From the NCBI GenBank assembly GCA_038373885.1, contig JAWZYV010016535.1, positions 62,001-126,000 of the forward strand: a stretch of 64,000 nucleotides of DNA, written 5' to 3'. Under the pieces are notes generated by a model. That model did not search any database, was not told where the DNA came from, and saw only the letters and a program-made list of their open reading frames with translations. Numbering within the stretch: position 1 is the first letter of the stretch; each line of letters starts with the position of its first letter. Shown here piece by piece: positions 35,640 to 48,684 of the stretch. A program made the translations under genes and the position numbers. The stretch is from Cheiracanthium punctorium (Eukaryota > Arthropoda > Arachnida > Araneae > Cheiracanthiidae).

Positions 35640-38435
35640 TAATACTATATCATTATCTTATCTTAAAACCTTCCAAGAACATTTGAATAACCTTAAAGAG
35701 GTAGATCAAAATTTGAGAGAATTTAAGTTACAAGCCAATCGTGATAAATGCAAGTTTGCATGTAATCGCATCAAGTACTTGGATCATAATATAGCAAGTT
35801 CTGGACTTGAATTCAGTTCAGAAAAAAACCTTCAGAAAATGCCACCTCCTCGAAATGCGAAACAAGTTATTTCATTTCTGTACACTTGATCTCGGTACCG
35901 ACGATAGATTAAAAAAATTTCTGAGATTGCGAGTCCCTTAAGTAATCTCACAAAGAAAAATGCGTCCTGGAACCGTGGTAAAGAAGATGAAGAAAAAAGA
36001 GCATTTCAATCTTTGAAACAACTTTCGACGAGTCCATCAGTTCTTGGAAAGAACTATCCCAGTAAGCAGTATATTCTCTGCACTGATGAGAATGGCTACT
36101 CGCTTGCAGCTATTCTTTTACAAGGTAGTGGTGCAGAAGAACGTCTTATTGAATGTGCAAACAGATTTCTGAGGAAAACCGAAAGAAACTATTCTACGGC
36201 TGAAAAGGAAGCTTTGGTCTTAAATAGCTGGAGTCTTAAATAAATTTCGGGCTTTTATCGACGGACGAGGGATCACTGTTACATCCGAACATCAACCTTT
36301 GAAGTGGTTACTAAGTTTAAGATTTCCTACAAACTACAGGTCGATTAGCTCGTTGGTCTCTACAGGTACAGTCCTTCAACTTGAACACTGAAAACACACC
36401 TGGTTAGGCAAATGTCATAGCTGACATGCTGTCAAGGCCATTTTGTTAACATGAAAAACATCATTCGAAGTTTGGGCTATTTCTATAGATATCCCATCAA
36501 AAAAACCCAAAGAAGGACGATAGAAGGATGAAGATCAGTCTTTTGACAAACTCACAAAAGATGAGAACTACGTGAATTGGACCGACAGAGTTTACGTAAT
36601 CAATAGAGGAATTTAGTACAGATAGTCACCTGAAACAGAGTCAGAAGAAGCTCAATTAGTTGTACCAAAACAAGGGCGAGTTCTTAAGCAACACCACGAT
36701 GATCCCTCAACAGGACATTATAGAATTGAAGGAACTTTCAAACAAATTGTAACGTAATGAAAAGAGTTATTAGAGGGACTGTAATGCAAGAGAGGGACTG
36801 TAATGTATAAATATATCACAAACTACGTTAAAATTTGTCAAGAATACTGTCGTTAAAAACCTTACAGTCGAAAGCCGTCCGGTCTACTTCAAACACCTAT
36901 TTATGGGCAACGTTTTGAATCTCTTGCTATAGATTTGTTCTGGCCCCTGCCAAAAAGAGATAAAGGGAAATGATGGGTTTTCACCGTATAAGATTGCGTC
37001 ACTAAATGGGTTGAACTCTTTCTATTAGAAACTGCAACTGCTAAAGAGTAAGCTGTCGTTCTAATTGAAGAAATATTTTTGAGATATGGTTTACCATGAA
37101 ATCATTAGTGATAATGGTTCCCAATTTGTAAGTTACCTGTGATTAGATTTGCTCTTAATACTGCAATATGTGACTCCACAGATGATACAGCCGCTTATCT
37201 CATATTTAGCCGTGAACTACGTACTACAGATAATGTTAAGCATGATTTCAGTAGTATAATTGTCATTGATAACTTTGTACCTCAGATTACTCCGCATTTA
37301 AGGAAATTTGATATATATATATATAAAACAAGTTAGAGATCGTAAGCAGTCAGACAGTCGGATATTAATAAGGCTACACAAGATAAACACAAGTTTTACG
37401 CAATCCAATGCTATCCAATATAAGCAAGGTGATAAGGTAAGGTTTACCACTCATCACATAGTCAAAAGAGATGCAATTGAAAATCAAAATTTATGCCACC
37501 GCAAAAATGGTCCTTATTTAGATTTATCTAGGAGCAGGGCCCAATAATCACAATATTGGGCCCTGGGCAAATACAAATTTTTGGGCCTTTGCACTTACGA
37601 GAAATTACATATTACGCATTTAAGTTGTTTTGGGCACATGTAGCTGCAGATATATATACATCGAGTTTAACTACCAAATATATGAATACATTGCAGTAAA
37701 GAATATTAAAGGACTTTAATATATATGAATAACAATTATTTTCACAAATAATGAATATCTAGACACATACTACATACACTTCTATACTAAATTTCTTTAC
37801 GATACAAATTAAAGGAATTGCAAAAATTACTGTACTTATCTTAAAACTGATACGATTTTTTAAAATAATAAAACTTACAAAAACGAGACTCAGACGTTGG
37901 CTCACGAACTTTGACCTAATGCTGATGGGTTTTAGAGGAGCCTTAGTGGAGTAAAATGCCAGAGAATTAGCTGCCAGCTCTTGAGTATTTTCGAGAAAAT
38001 GGCAAATTCGTACAAAGTTTTTTTAAGAATTTAATTTTTTAATACATAAAAATTTGTTGAAAGGTACAAAATTTTTGGGCCCTTGAAATGCATGGGCCCA
38101 GGGCAGATGCCCCGGTTGCCCTGCCGATAAAAGGGCTCTGTCTAGTAGGTCGCCTACCTCCTATACGATTTCCAGTCAGACTGATTCATCCATTTCTTTA
38201 AGAAATTACCATATTATTAGTCATAAACAGCATGAATTAGATGGTTCCGGCCCAACCATGCCAATTCAGAAGAAAGGACGACCAGACAAGCCTGATAGTT
38301 CTGGACAGAATATCCTCATCTCTTCATTTCCAAAAGAGATACTACTTCTGTGAAATAGACCCTAATCCTATAAAATACGACACCAACCTCCACGTCGATG
38401 CAACCTGTAAGGGAAGGGCGCTAAATGCAAGTTGA
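35640..38435 (+). pseudogene. Ty3/gypsy retrotransposon pol relic
   Basis: A decayed pol region runs left to right. The reverse transcriptase end lies at 35683-35889 (SKC-like NRDKCKFACNRIKYLDHNI). RNase H lies at 35999-36243 (ILCTDENGYSLAAILLQ, then ERNYSTAEKEAL). Integrase pieces lie at about 36600-37260 (a zinc-finger-like EHHDDP..GHY region and an AIDLFWPLP core). A C-terminal domain with KQGDKVRF lies near 37420. Many stops and frameshifts separate these pieces, so it is inactive. Gag and an intact reverse transcriptase core are missing, and no paired LTRs were found. It is broken at 37535-38140 by a hAT-type insertion; the C-terminal reading resumes after it (around 38141-38430). Confidence 0.8.
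37535..38140. mobile_element. hAT-type element inserted in the gypsy relic
   Basis: Starts CAGGGCCCAATAATCACAAT (followed by ATTGGGCCCTGGGC, a strong hairpin) and ends ATAAAAGGGCTCTG. Flanking 8 bp are TCTAGGAG (37527-37534) and TCTAGTAG (38141-38148), a target duplication with one change. GGGCCC motifs cluster at both ends. No transposase. Confidence 0.8.
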
Positions 38436-38910
38436 AGGGAAGAGTATAACGAATCAGAGTAATGAATATTATAATGACTCTCTGTGAATTTTCAGTCTTG
38501 AATGTAACGAAACAGTGTAGCGATTATTATAGACTCCGTGTTTTATCAACGAGACTTGTTTTTACTTGATACTTGAAACGTATTTAAAAACAAAGATTAT
38601 GTTTTTTATTGTTCTAGAAATTTAAGACAACATTATGTTGCTGTATTTTAAGCACTATGAGATATGAATTTTAATCAACCACCCTTGTTGTATTAAGTAA
38701 ATGAGTTGATTATTTTTATAAGTTGGGTGTACTGTACAATACAATAGTTTGCTGTTAACGAGTGTTATATAGGGCATCCTCCCCTTGCGATAAACAAAAC
38801 CCTTATTAAATATTTATAATTTGTAATTTTGTCTAGTATTTTTCCTTGATTTTGAAAAGTAATGTAATTTAAGTAAAATATCATCTTTTAAAAAAGGATT
38901 TTCGCTGTTC

Positions 38911-39268
38911 TACTTAAAATTTTCACTAAAGAATAAATGAGTATATTTTTCTTTTCATTTCTTAGGTATAAATTACTGGAGCCTGAAGTGCCAATCACTG
39001 CAGCCAAACCTTTCATGGTGTCAATTACTGGCATCGCCACCATAACAACGTATACTTATAGGGAAAAAAATTCCAATACTCTGTAATAAATCATACCCTA
39101 CGAAAATTTTCAAAGTTCATTTAAGTTTTGAAAACAAAATAAATTTACTTAAAATTTTCACTAAAGAATAAATGAGTATATTTTTTAGGGAAAAAAAATT
39201 CCAATACTCTGTAATAAATCATACCCTACGAAAATTTTCGAAGTTCATTTAAGTTTTGAAAACAAAAT
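38911..39268 (+). repeat. Interleaved short duplications
   Basis: A 39 bp segment at 38911-38949 recurs at 39146-39184. An 80 bp segment at 39060-39140 recurs at 39187-39268 with one or two changes. They may be remnants of a retroelement terminal region downstream of the gypsy relic. Confidence 0.75.
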
Positions 39269-40129
39269 GATTGTTTCAGAATAGTTTTAGTAATTAGCAA
39301 CTGCTATTCATTTTTTATATTGCTCTTGAAGTGTCAATTACTGGCGCACCTACCCTATTCAACATTTGTCATGGTATGTAATTAGTGTAAAATCATTCTC
39401 ATTTTAAAACTTCCTTAAATGTTACTGATATTTTACCGAACCATAGGAAATGAAAAGCACATTTCTTCATAGTTTTATATTAGATAAGTTTTTTTATAAA
39501 ATAATGCAATGTGCAAGTATTTCCAAATTAATTAAAAGAAAACGGTAAAGCGAATTTTTAGTTGCCTGGGTAATTTTTATGTGCATTAAATATTTAATGT
39601 TAAAGAACAACGTTCCCTAGCCATTTCTATTAATAATCAAGTAATCAAAATATGTTAATGAAGTTTCGAGGTATTATTTTTAGCTTTTGTAAAGCGCAGG
39701 TTTTACAAAGAGGAAAATTTAAAGAAGACTGTTATTACGATGAAAGAGTTTTAAAATTACCATAAAATAATTGAAAAGCATGTTTTCTAATTAGTAGTGA
39801 ATTTATTAACATTCTGTCCCATCAATAATTATACATATTTCAAATGTTGAAGTTTTTTTTTCTTAATTACAGGAAGTTTTTACAGCGGGATAAAGCTTTT
39901 CAATAGAGAATATATATATTTGATATAAGATACAGTCTGTGTTTTTAGCAACGAACAAACGTTTGAAATCATAAACCAGCACATTTTTTTCACTGATTTT
40001 TTTTTTCTTCTATCGACAGTTAGATTATACTTGTTAGCAGGTGTAGAGTTGGGGGAGGGTGATTGAGTGCTCTTCAAAGAATAACTTTCTGGTTTGTGAG
40101 ACAGGGAGTATCAGTGTTGAATTTTTGGG

Positions 40130-40300
40130 TTATGGCAAGCCTACACGAGTTGCAACTGCTTACGGGAGGTTATCTTGGTCGGAAGACTTTTTAAGCGGTT
40201 CTAACGCGTATTCATGTTACATCTGGAGAAGGCCGACCAAAAATCTAGACCGCAAGATCGACAGCCACGCGGGACCTCCACACTTCAGTCAGGAGTATCA
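40130..40300 (-). mobile_element. Short interspersed repeat (family C), fragment
   Basis: Shares GGTTCTAACGCGTATTCATG and a CAAAAATCTAGACCGCAAGA-like segment with 45368-45545, whose minus strand has an A box. The tRNA-like head is lost here. Confidence 0.55.
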
Positions 40301-41507
40301 GTGATGAAAATAATTTATTATAGTTACTTCATTTTTTTTCCCTTTAAGTTCTTAAAAACATGTTACTATTTTCTGTAATTCGCAATACCCGTTTCTTAAA
40401 AAAGTTTTAAACACTGTTTAAAATGTTCACTTTTGTTCATAATTCTTTGAGTTTAAATGTTTTACTATGATTTACTGAAATTATATATTTCAAAAACAGT
40501 GCTTGAATAGAATGTATTTAAACGTAAGGTTTCTATTCCTTCATCCTACTTTCTTCCTGTTTTTGATAAGTCACATATATTTTAGATAAGTCACATATCA
40601 TTTTAACCACTGTTATTTCGGAATTTTTCTGTTAGACGTACTAAAGCACGAAGGACAATCACTCAAAATGGTAGAATTTCTAACAAAGAAACTTGATTAT
40701 TGCTATTTTGATAATATGTATAGAAATAGTCCGAGAGGAAAGGATACCGCTCTTCCCCAATTTACGACACTTTTCACTTGTACTTACAACTCGCACACTT
40801 CACGCCCCCCCCCTTTTAAAAAAAGGTTACGCGCCGCTACTGTTAAAAAAGAGAATAGATTTTCACTGAAAAGAATGATTTGAATGTAAAACGTATAAAC
40901 AACGCATTTTTTTCCCCCTCCTCGTTCAATCATTTCTCATATCCATTACCGTGATCTCTCATAATGTCTCAGTGGTAACTTGTCAGGAAAAAGTTTCATT
41001 TCACGAAACCGTGTATTACGCGGAGTTCCACACGAAGACATAAACTGACTTCGTGTCTCAGTCATGCTCCCCCTAATGTCTTAATCGATAATCTATCTAT
41101 AGAAGGAAATATTCTCGGTTTATGCTCGGTGAAGGAAAGTCGTTTTCCAATCGGAAATGCGTCAGGGGACGTAGAAATGTGTCCTCCTCAATTTTTATTG
41201 CCGTGCAGTATTTTCGGAAACAGGATAAGATGAAGATATGCTTTTTGTTTATTTTGTCTCTTATCCAGTTACGATATGATTATCCACTTAAAGAGATATC
41301 CAGGGATGTGAGAAATTCCACAGTTGATCTACGTAGTATCTTCATTATTTCGGACTATTAATCTTGGTTTATGATTCATTTAAATTAAAAAAATTAGTAA
41401 GCGATTATCTTTAAAGAAAAAGAATACAAAAATAAACCATGCAGAAAACATAAATTATAAAACATTTTCCCACACAGTCTAATTTGCACTTGTATTACCA
41501 CCACGGA

Positions 41508-41763
41508 TTTGTAGGACAGTCATCGACGTTTACTAAAAGAGCTCAACGAAATTTACTTGTAAGATGGTACTGTGAGTCGTAATCATTGAGATCATGTTGT
41601 GCGCATGCGTGCGTCAGTAGTAGATTGCATGCTGATTTGACGCTATGCGTCGCTAGAGGGCGCTTATCTTGCTAATCGTTAAAAAGGGGTTGAGTATTTT
41701 TCTTTGACAGGCTGAGGCTATTTCGCCAGTCTACCGCTAATCCATGATTGTCCTATACCAAAG
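41508..41763. mobile_element. Possible MITE
   Basis: TTTGTAGGACAGTCATCG at the left is roughly inverse to CCATGATTGTCCTATACCAAA at the right. It contains CGCTAGAGGGCGCT (41648). The evidence is weak. Confidence 0.3.
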
Positions 41764-42042
41764 TCCATGATAACACATAACGAATGACTATGACTAGTCT
41801 GTTGTAGCTCTCATTGCTTAAAGACCTAAAGGCAAAAACTTATTTAACAATTATGTGTCCCTCGTTGTTGCTCGGTTTGGCATTTAAAAGTTCCATATAA
41901 CATTTGACATAGTCTTTTCCAAGCATATTTTTATCCTATCTTGGATGCGATATGAATGCTCAACAATTATCGCTTTCACGCGCGTATGTGATTTAGGAAT
42001 TCTCTCCGTCATTTTTAGAGACATCTTATATTTATGCATTAA

Positions 42043-42255
42043 CCCCTTGCGCACCACGTTGACTTGAGCATAAAGATAAAAAATTCAAAAACCTTCATTA
42101 AATTCACATTACTGAACCACAATTCTCACAGTGCAATAACCGCGAAACAATTTTGTTTAAAAACAGAAAGACATTCTATTTTGTAGAAACTGCGAAACTT
42201 GTGTTTGGGTCTCGTACGTACTACTTAACGTGTGTACATCGTGGTGCGCAAGGGG
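42043..42255. mobile_element. piggyBac-like MITE
   Basis: CCCCTTGCGCACCACG and CGTGGTGCGCAAGGGG are perfect 16 bp inverted repeats. The left flank is TTAA (42039-42042), the piggyBac target; the right flank TGAA is one base from it. 213 bp, no coding. Confidence 0.75.
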
Positions 42256-42754
42256 TGAAATCTGTACTGATTCTAGATAGTATTGTTTGTTCATTGTGAT
42301 TTGTGTACTGCTTTTTTAGAATATTATTGATTTTTTTTCTTTTTATATTTAGTAAATAGTGTTTTGTCTTGTATATATTTCCGTATGGCGGGAGAGGAAA
42401 AGCTTCAGGGTTTGACCATCGTAACTTTTCGGTTTTGTTTATTAGCACCACCAGTTTGATATCGTAGAAACACTGCTTTCAATGAGATTACGAATACGGA
42501 GTCCAAAAGCAACCATGTGTTGTGCAAAATGGCTTGGACGATGAGACAAAAGTTTTCCAGCATTAGTGAATGCGCAATCATAAAGTAAAGTGAAATAGGT
42601 GCAAAACAAGCAATGTAAACGTGTTGTCGGGTTCATGTTCAAAAACAAACCAACGGAAGAATTTTATCCTATGCCTTTTTTGCTGTTACGAAACTCAATG
42701 GGGGTAGTGTTTGTCGTCGAGACCACTTAATTAATCAAGTTGTGATCACCATCA

Positions 42755-43606
42755 GGGCCGGTGCACACAGGCGGATTTTCCAATATTCGCGGTCAAAACT
42801 CAGATATGCGAAGTTGGCCATGACAGTCATGTTACTTATTTTTTCGATTCTTATTGGTTTCTTGAATCCAGTGAGAGCCTGCATAATATTTGAATCGAAT
42901 GTTTTGACGGTCAACCGCTATTGAAAAGTTTTTTCGCCTCCTAAATAACAAATGATTACTTTTTAAATTTGAAGTTATTAAAAAAGAAAAGTTGCGGTGT
43001 TTTATAAGTGTTTGGTGTAACTTTTATAATGGATTCTGTGCCTGTGGGTTTATATTTGTGTATTTAAAATGTATGTTATAATTTTCATTAGTTATTTTTC
43101 TAAAAACCAAAATAAAACAAATAAATTTCATGTAATGATTGACTGTATTGAGCTATAAAGTTATAAATTCATGAGAATCGGACTACGTTATAAGATTATA
43201 ATAAAGTTCCTTATCGTAAATTAATGTCTATGTTAATTGTAGTTGCTAATATTTGCTATTTTCCTTATTATTAGATAATTAACAACAAAAACCAAAAATT
43301 ACAAAAATATACTTTTTTTAATTAAAATTATTTTTTATTAGGCTCATTTTCTGAGAATGTCGTCATATGTTGTCGGCAATTAACTAATTATTATAGAGAC
43401 TGTAACTCAAAAGATAATGATAAAAAATTTGAAATTCTTCTCAGCAAAGTAAAAAAAATTTGGGTGTCTGGAATGACTTAACACATGACTGAAAACAATT
43501 ATTGTCGATGTTTTCATCGTGTTTTTTCTAATTTCTTTAACTTTTTAGATGTTTAAATCCACCTATAGGTTTTGACCAAAAATTTTTAAAAATCCGCCTG
43601 TGTGCG
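42755..43606. mobile_element. DNA transposon with GCACACAGGCGGA ends (Harbinger-like?)
   Basis: GCACACAGGCGGA (42763-42775) pairs perfectly with TCCGCCTGTGTGC (43593-43605). The left end is extended by GGGCCGGT, which resembles PIF/Harbinger-group termini as I recall them. The 60-codon ORF at 42742-42924 reads from outside into the element and has no known domain. Class assignment is tentative. Confidence 0.55.
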
Positions 43607-43649
43607 GCATTTGGGAAAAGGTTCCGATCCCATGACATCGTGGACCGGA

Positions 43650-43663
43650 TTTTTTCTTTTTTC

Positions 43664-43695
<32 letters not shown>

Positions 43696-43735
43696 GGGTC
43701 TTTTTTTTTTCAGCGAGCAGTAATTTCATGAAAAA
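43650..43735 (+). repeat. Poly(T) tract
   Basis: Long T runs broken by GAGGGCGGGTC; AT-rich low-complexity sequence follows. Confidence 0.85.
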
Positions 43736-44033
43736 AAAAATATATATATTTTGAGCTCTGAAAATTTATATTTCCTAAAATTTTAAATTAACTAAAGAAT
43801 AACTTCATCCATTCCCATAACGGGTTTGTGAAAGGGGTTGCTCTCCAAATCAGAAAACAGAAGAATACTGCATTCTCCCCTTGCTATTTATATCGGCAGA
43901 TTCGCTGTATAAATATTATAGAAAGCTTAGATTGAAATTTTAAAAAATCAATTACAATTTATAAAACAACAACAAAAATGTAGCATTACGTATGCATGAC
44001 ATTTGAAAATGTTCATTTTGGAGTTTGTAAGTG

Positions 44034-44034
44034 C

Positions 44035-44067
<33 letters not shown>

Positions 44068-44068
44068 T
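44034..44068 (+). repeat. (GT)n(GA)n microsatellite
   Basis: GTGTGTGTGT runs straight into about ten GA units. Confidence 0.9.
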
Positions 44069-44689
44069 GTATGCGACCAAAAAAAACATAATTATCGTTT
44101 AAATTTTTAATACAACATTCTGAGGGATTTCATAAGCGATTTTTGTATAACACTGAGCATTTCTTGAACGAAAATGAACTATTATTTACATTTAGTTATT
44201 GCCAAAAAAAGATAAATTACGGTAAGTGTGACCAAGAACAGTAACCTTACTAAAAGATTGCTTTACCAATATTCCTTAGAAGGCCTCTGTTATATATACT
44301 CCAATTTGTTTAAAGATTTAAACCTTTTTTATATTTTTTTTTTGCATACACTAATTACTTTGTAATGAACTGTCGAAATTATGTAATTTCAGCAGGAAAA
44401 GACGAAGCACAATATAACAGCAATTTAGGTTTGTGGCAAGTTTTATGACTTCCTTTACGTTAATATTTTCTTTTTATGAGAAAATGAAATTTTCTTACTG
44501 TATCATAATACTTTAAATTAAAAAAAAAATCTGCGCTAAAAAAAATTATTCGAATGGAATATAAAAACATTCTTCTGCCTGAATCTTCGTAGCGCACATA
44601 ATATATTGGTTTATTCTAAGATAAATCTTTTAAGAAACGTAGAGGAAGATCTTCATGGCCATACTGAATTTTGAAATAAAAGTAACATA

Positions 44690-44795
44690 TTTGAAAAGTA
44701 AAAATAAAATATTTATAAAGCAAAAAGGTTTGGAAAAAAAAACTAAAATATTTGTAAAGCAAAATGTTTTGCAAAATAAAAATAAAACACCAACC
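44690..44795 (+). repeat. Degenerate tandem repeat, about 40 bp unit
   Basis: ATAAAATATTTRTAAAGCAA recurs about every 40-50 bp. The ORFs on both strands here are products of the repeat. Confidence 0.5.
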
Positions 44796-45367
44796 GGCAC
44801 CCTGTTGTCCTTCAGGGAAGCTTCTACCACCCCAAACTCATTCTGTGTCCTTCTGCTTTTATAAATGCTTGTATATACCAAGAATTATTTATTATTATTA
44901 TTTTTATTTATATCATTATTTATTCACATTTTGATCTTGACAGCAGCTTCTTTTTCTAAGTATTTCATTTATCGATATTGAAAATTAACCCACTGTCTCA
45001 GCAAATCTTCTTTTTTTTATGCACGTCTGAATGTAATGCAGATTTAATACAAAGTTAAAAAAATAGAGCATATGAGTGTAACGCTAGAAGAACATAAAAT
45101 GCTCATTTACATACATTGTAATAAATTTACATTATTCATCACTCTCAACATAATTATTATTCAACAGCTGGAGGGAAAAAATAACAATAATAGCAGAGTA
45201 AATTTGGCGATATGTGATGTGAAATGGCATTCCCCATGAGAAATATATTACACTTTTAAATAACTAGGAAAATAGAAAAATAAATAAGGGAAAATGTTTA
45301 CGAATGAAAAATGTGAAAATTATTTTCTGCTGTTTGTTTTGTGTTATGTAAAGCTTGTTTTGTGTTA

Positions 45368-45545
45368 TGACAAGGAGCATGCCGTGGTCAGAAGACATTT
45401 TAAGGGGTTCTAACGCGTATTCATGTTAAATCTGAAGAAAACCAACCAAAATTCCAGACCGTTAGATCGACAGCCTGAACGTGGAGCCTTAACATTTCAA
45501 CTGAATATTCTGTTAAGAGTCTTATCCACTCGGCCATGGTGCAAT
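45368..45545 (-). mobile_element. tRNA-derived SINE (family C)
   Basis: Minus strand opens CACCATGGCCGAGTGGATAA, an A box of the serine/leucine tRNA type. The body contains GACGGTCTGGAATTTTGG-like sequence and CATGAATACGCGTTAGAACC, shared with 40130-40300. The B box is weak. Confidence 0.65.
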
Positions 45546-46567
45546 TTAAATTATTTTTAAATGCCTTCAATTTTGTTTGCAAAGCTGGAAACTAGAAGGC
45601 AAATGAAAATTACATTTAACATGGATAAAATATATAATAATATTTAACTAATTTAAAAGAAAACATTACAAAAAAAAGTATAAGCAAAAAATATTCAGAG
45701 AAGTATTTTTAATATTTCTGTAAACGAAAATTTTACTATTTATTTAAAGAAGAAATAAGATTAACAAAACTAAATAACATATTAGGGGATTGAAAAAAAA
45801 AGTCTGATATCTATTATTTTGAAACTAAAATAAATAAATAAATAAATAAATCATATACATAGATGCTGATATATATATACACACAATCACTAATTGAAGA
45901 AAAAATTCCTAAGTAAAATACCATCTTGATATTTTCTTACAGTGCATTATAGTTTATTGTTTCGTTTATTTGTAAACTTAAAAAATAATTAGTCTTTTGC
46001 GATATATAGGTAATATTCTGAGAAATGTGTAATTAGCTTATTTCATTCGACAATATTTATACTTTAAGAAAAGAGCAATTTGTAGTAAGTTGTACTGAAA
46101 ATAAGGCATTAATATTACAAGTCTAATTTTAAGTTTAGTGCTGCCATCTATTAAAATGTTTCTAAACTATTTTTCCGCATTTTTTCTCTTTCCTCAATTC
46201 TTTCTATATAAAGGAATATGTCTAGATTGGCTTATCAAAGTCCAGCCAAATCTATTCGAGTTACCTTCATAAAATGTTGGGACCTTACAGATTTTGTGCC
46301 TAACAAGTTATTTGAGAAGCGATTTTTAAAAATTCGAACCCAAACCGGTGTGGGGAGACAAAACATTAATTTTCCAGTTTCCCTTCATTTCTCAAAAAAA
46401 AAACCCACAAAGAAAATTCACATTCCCCTTAATATATCAATGGGGAAAAGAGATAGCCATAAAATCCATGCTTTAAAATGTAGCGAACACAAATATCAAA
46501 AAGTCAATTCAGAGTTTTTTTAGAATTCGCACGCAAACAGGGTGGGGATCCTAAGCATTTTTCAGTG

Positions 46568-46592
46568 ATTTTTTTTTTTTTTTTTTTTTTTT
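46568..46592 (+). repeat. Poly(T) tract
   Basis: A run of more than 20 T, followed at 46620 by a G run. Confidence 0.9.
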
Positions 46593-47869
46593 CACATTTC
46601 CCTTCATAGATTCAATAAGGGGGGGGGGAATAGAAGAAGAATCAACATATATGTACATGTATATATCAAAATTTCGGGTTAATATTTCTTAATTTCATAG
46701 GCGACTATAGCCATTTTCCGTCATCTATCTCAAATTTCTTAGTTAAATGTTGAAAAGCTTTGGGTATAAAACTGTATAACGAGTAAATTCATTTAGAAAA
46801 CATGGATTAAGAACGGGGGATTCGTGCACAACTTCTTTTTCAGTAGTTGTAAAGATCTATTGCCGTTTAAGCGAATGAAATAAAATGTAAAATAACAACG
46901 ATAACATTCAAGTTCAGGTGTTTTAAGAGTTGGAGGTAGTAAATGTTCAATTTGTTTGATAATTACATTTATGCACTTTTATTTACAGATTGCTGGATTT
47001 TTTGTTTAACACAAGTTATTCATTCCAAGAACAGTGGAAAGTACCTCTGTTTTCGTTTAACTGTTTAAACGAAATTAGCATTTAGTAGCATTAAGTAACA
47101 ACATACATCTTATTAGAGTGCTAACTGCAATGTTCAAAAGAAAAGTTATCTAAAGGATTAAAGTAAGACGATATAAGTCATTTTTTGTATCAAAAACTTT
47201 TTAAATGTCACGGATTCTGTCGACAGTTCCAGATGTCGCGGCATCTGATTAAGGAAAAAGATACAATGCGCATGTGCAGCTCTGGGTAATTTGGAAGATT
47301 CCTGGACACATGGGAGAAGAAAATAAAATACAAAACAAAAACAATACAATCAGAAACAGAGTGTTCCTAAAACTCGGTGTTTTATTTGAAACACATTCAA
47401 GTATTTTTATTTTTAAAGTTTTAAAAGCATTAGAAACTGTTTCAGTTTTCTTTTGATCTTAGCATTCAACGACTTAAGTGACAAAGTAGGACACTATTAC
47501 TATGGTAATTAAATTAAAATGCTAAAAAAAGAAAATTAAATGTATTACCCTTTGACATCATTTTTAAATCATGCGTTTAAAAATGCATTACTAAATTAAG
47601 TACTAGCAGGCTTCCACATAGAAGAAAAAATTGTACCACGAACAAGAATATTTGGACATGGAACTTGGATCTAGGGAGATATAAATAATTCACAAGAGAA
47701 AAATTTTGTCGTGGCAAGCTTTATTTTCCATTTGCAGTTTTTTGGTTTAACTATCTCCATACCATGCGAAGAACGGGTACTTCATCGAGTCACTCATATA
47801 CAGGGTGAATCAAAATAGATGTTGCAGCGATTGCATCTTAAACATGAGTGATTGAAACATTGAAATTAC

Positions 47870-48684
47870 AATGCACACCGGTTATAACGGACCTGGGATA
47901 TAACGTACTATCGGTTATAACGTACGTAGAAGCCAGGTCTCGATTGAAGTCCTATATTTACAATGTTATTTAACTTCGGTTAAAACGTACTTAGCAAAAG
48001 TACGTACTTCGGCTATAACGTACTTTTTATACCAAAGCCAAAAATAAAATTTTGCTTTTCTTAAGAATTTTATTTACTTTTTCTCGAAATGTCAGTACCT
48101 TCAAAAACACTCGTTGTCAGTTTTCAGATTCTCAAGGGAGATGAATTGTGTATGAATGAAGGGAGCGATCTTTTATCTTTTACGCCTGCTAGGTAAGACT
48201 AAGAGCAAGACCATGTTTTTTATTAATCATTCATCAATGTAAACGCCTCCTGAAAAGCCCTATCTATAATGATGATAGGGAAGAAGAAACAGAGGAGCCT
48301 ATACCAAGCATGCCCGACGTATTAATGTTGCAAAAACATTATCACGATTTTTAAATGTCGCATTGATGACGCAGAGACTCTACAAAATCTATTATGGATA
48401 TCCAAAACGGTATTTTTAAAGTAGCATCTGCCCATTTAAAACATAAGAAAATTGCAAATTATTTATCTCAATTGTAAGTAATATAGAATTTTCTCTGTTT
48501 AATTTAACTTTTAAAAAATCAGACCTGTTTAAAACACATATTACAATGAAATTATGATCCCACTTTCTTTTTTTGTGTGTGTGTAATATTGAATCTTACC
48601 GGCAGCACTGCTTATGACGTATTTCGGCTATAACGTACTACTTTTTTAGGTTCCGTGAGAGTATGTTATAACCGGTGTCTACTG
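47870..48684 (+). mobile_element. pogo/Tigger-like element, decayed
   Basis: Ends CAATGCACACCGGTTATAAC and GTTATAACCGGTGTCTACTG with TA on both sides (47868-47869 and 48685-48686). GGYTATAACGTAC is repeated just inside both ends. In the interior around 48290-48360 a short frame EEPIPSMPDVLMLQKHY looks like the C-terminal tail of a Tigger transposase, followed by stops. The interpretation of that tail is inferred. Confidence 0.7.

Noticed and set aside
35640..38435. Active Ty3/gypsy provirus
   Set aside because: Multiple stops and frameshifts, missing gag and reverse transcriptase core, no paired LTRs, and a hAT insertion.
46218..46523. 101-codon ORF with basic residues as a DNA-binding protein
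   Set aside because: Made of a weak 190 bp repeat (ATTCGAACCCAAACCGG / ATTCGCACGCAAACAGG) and poly-A codons; no domain seen.
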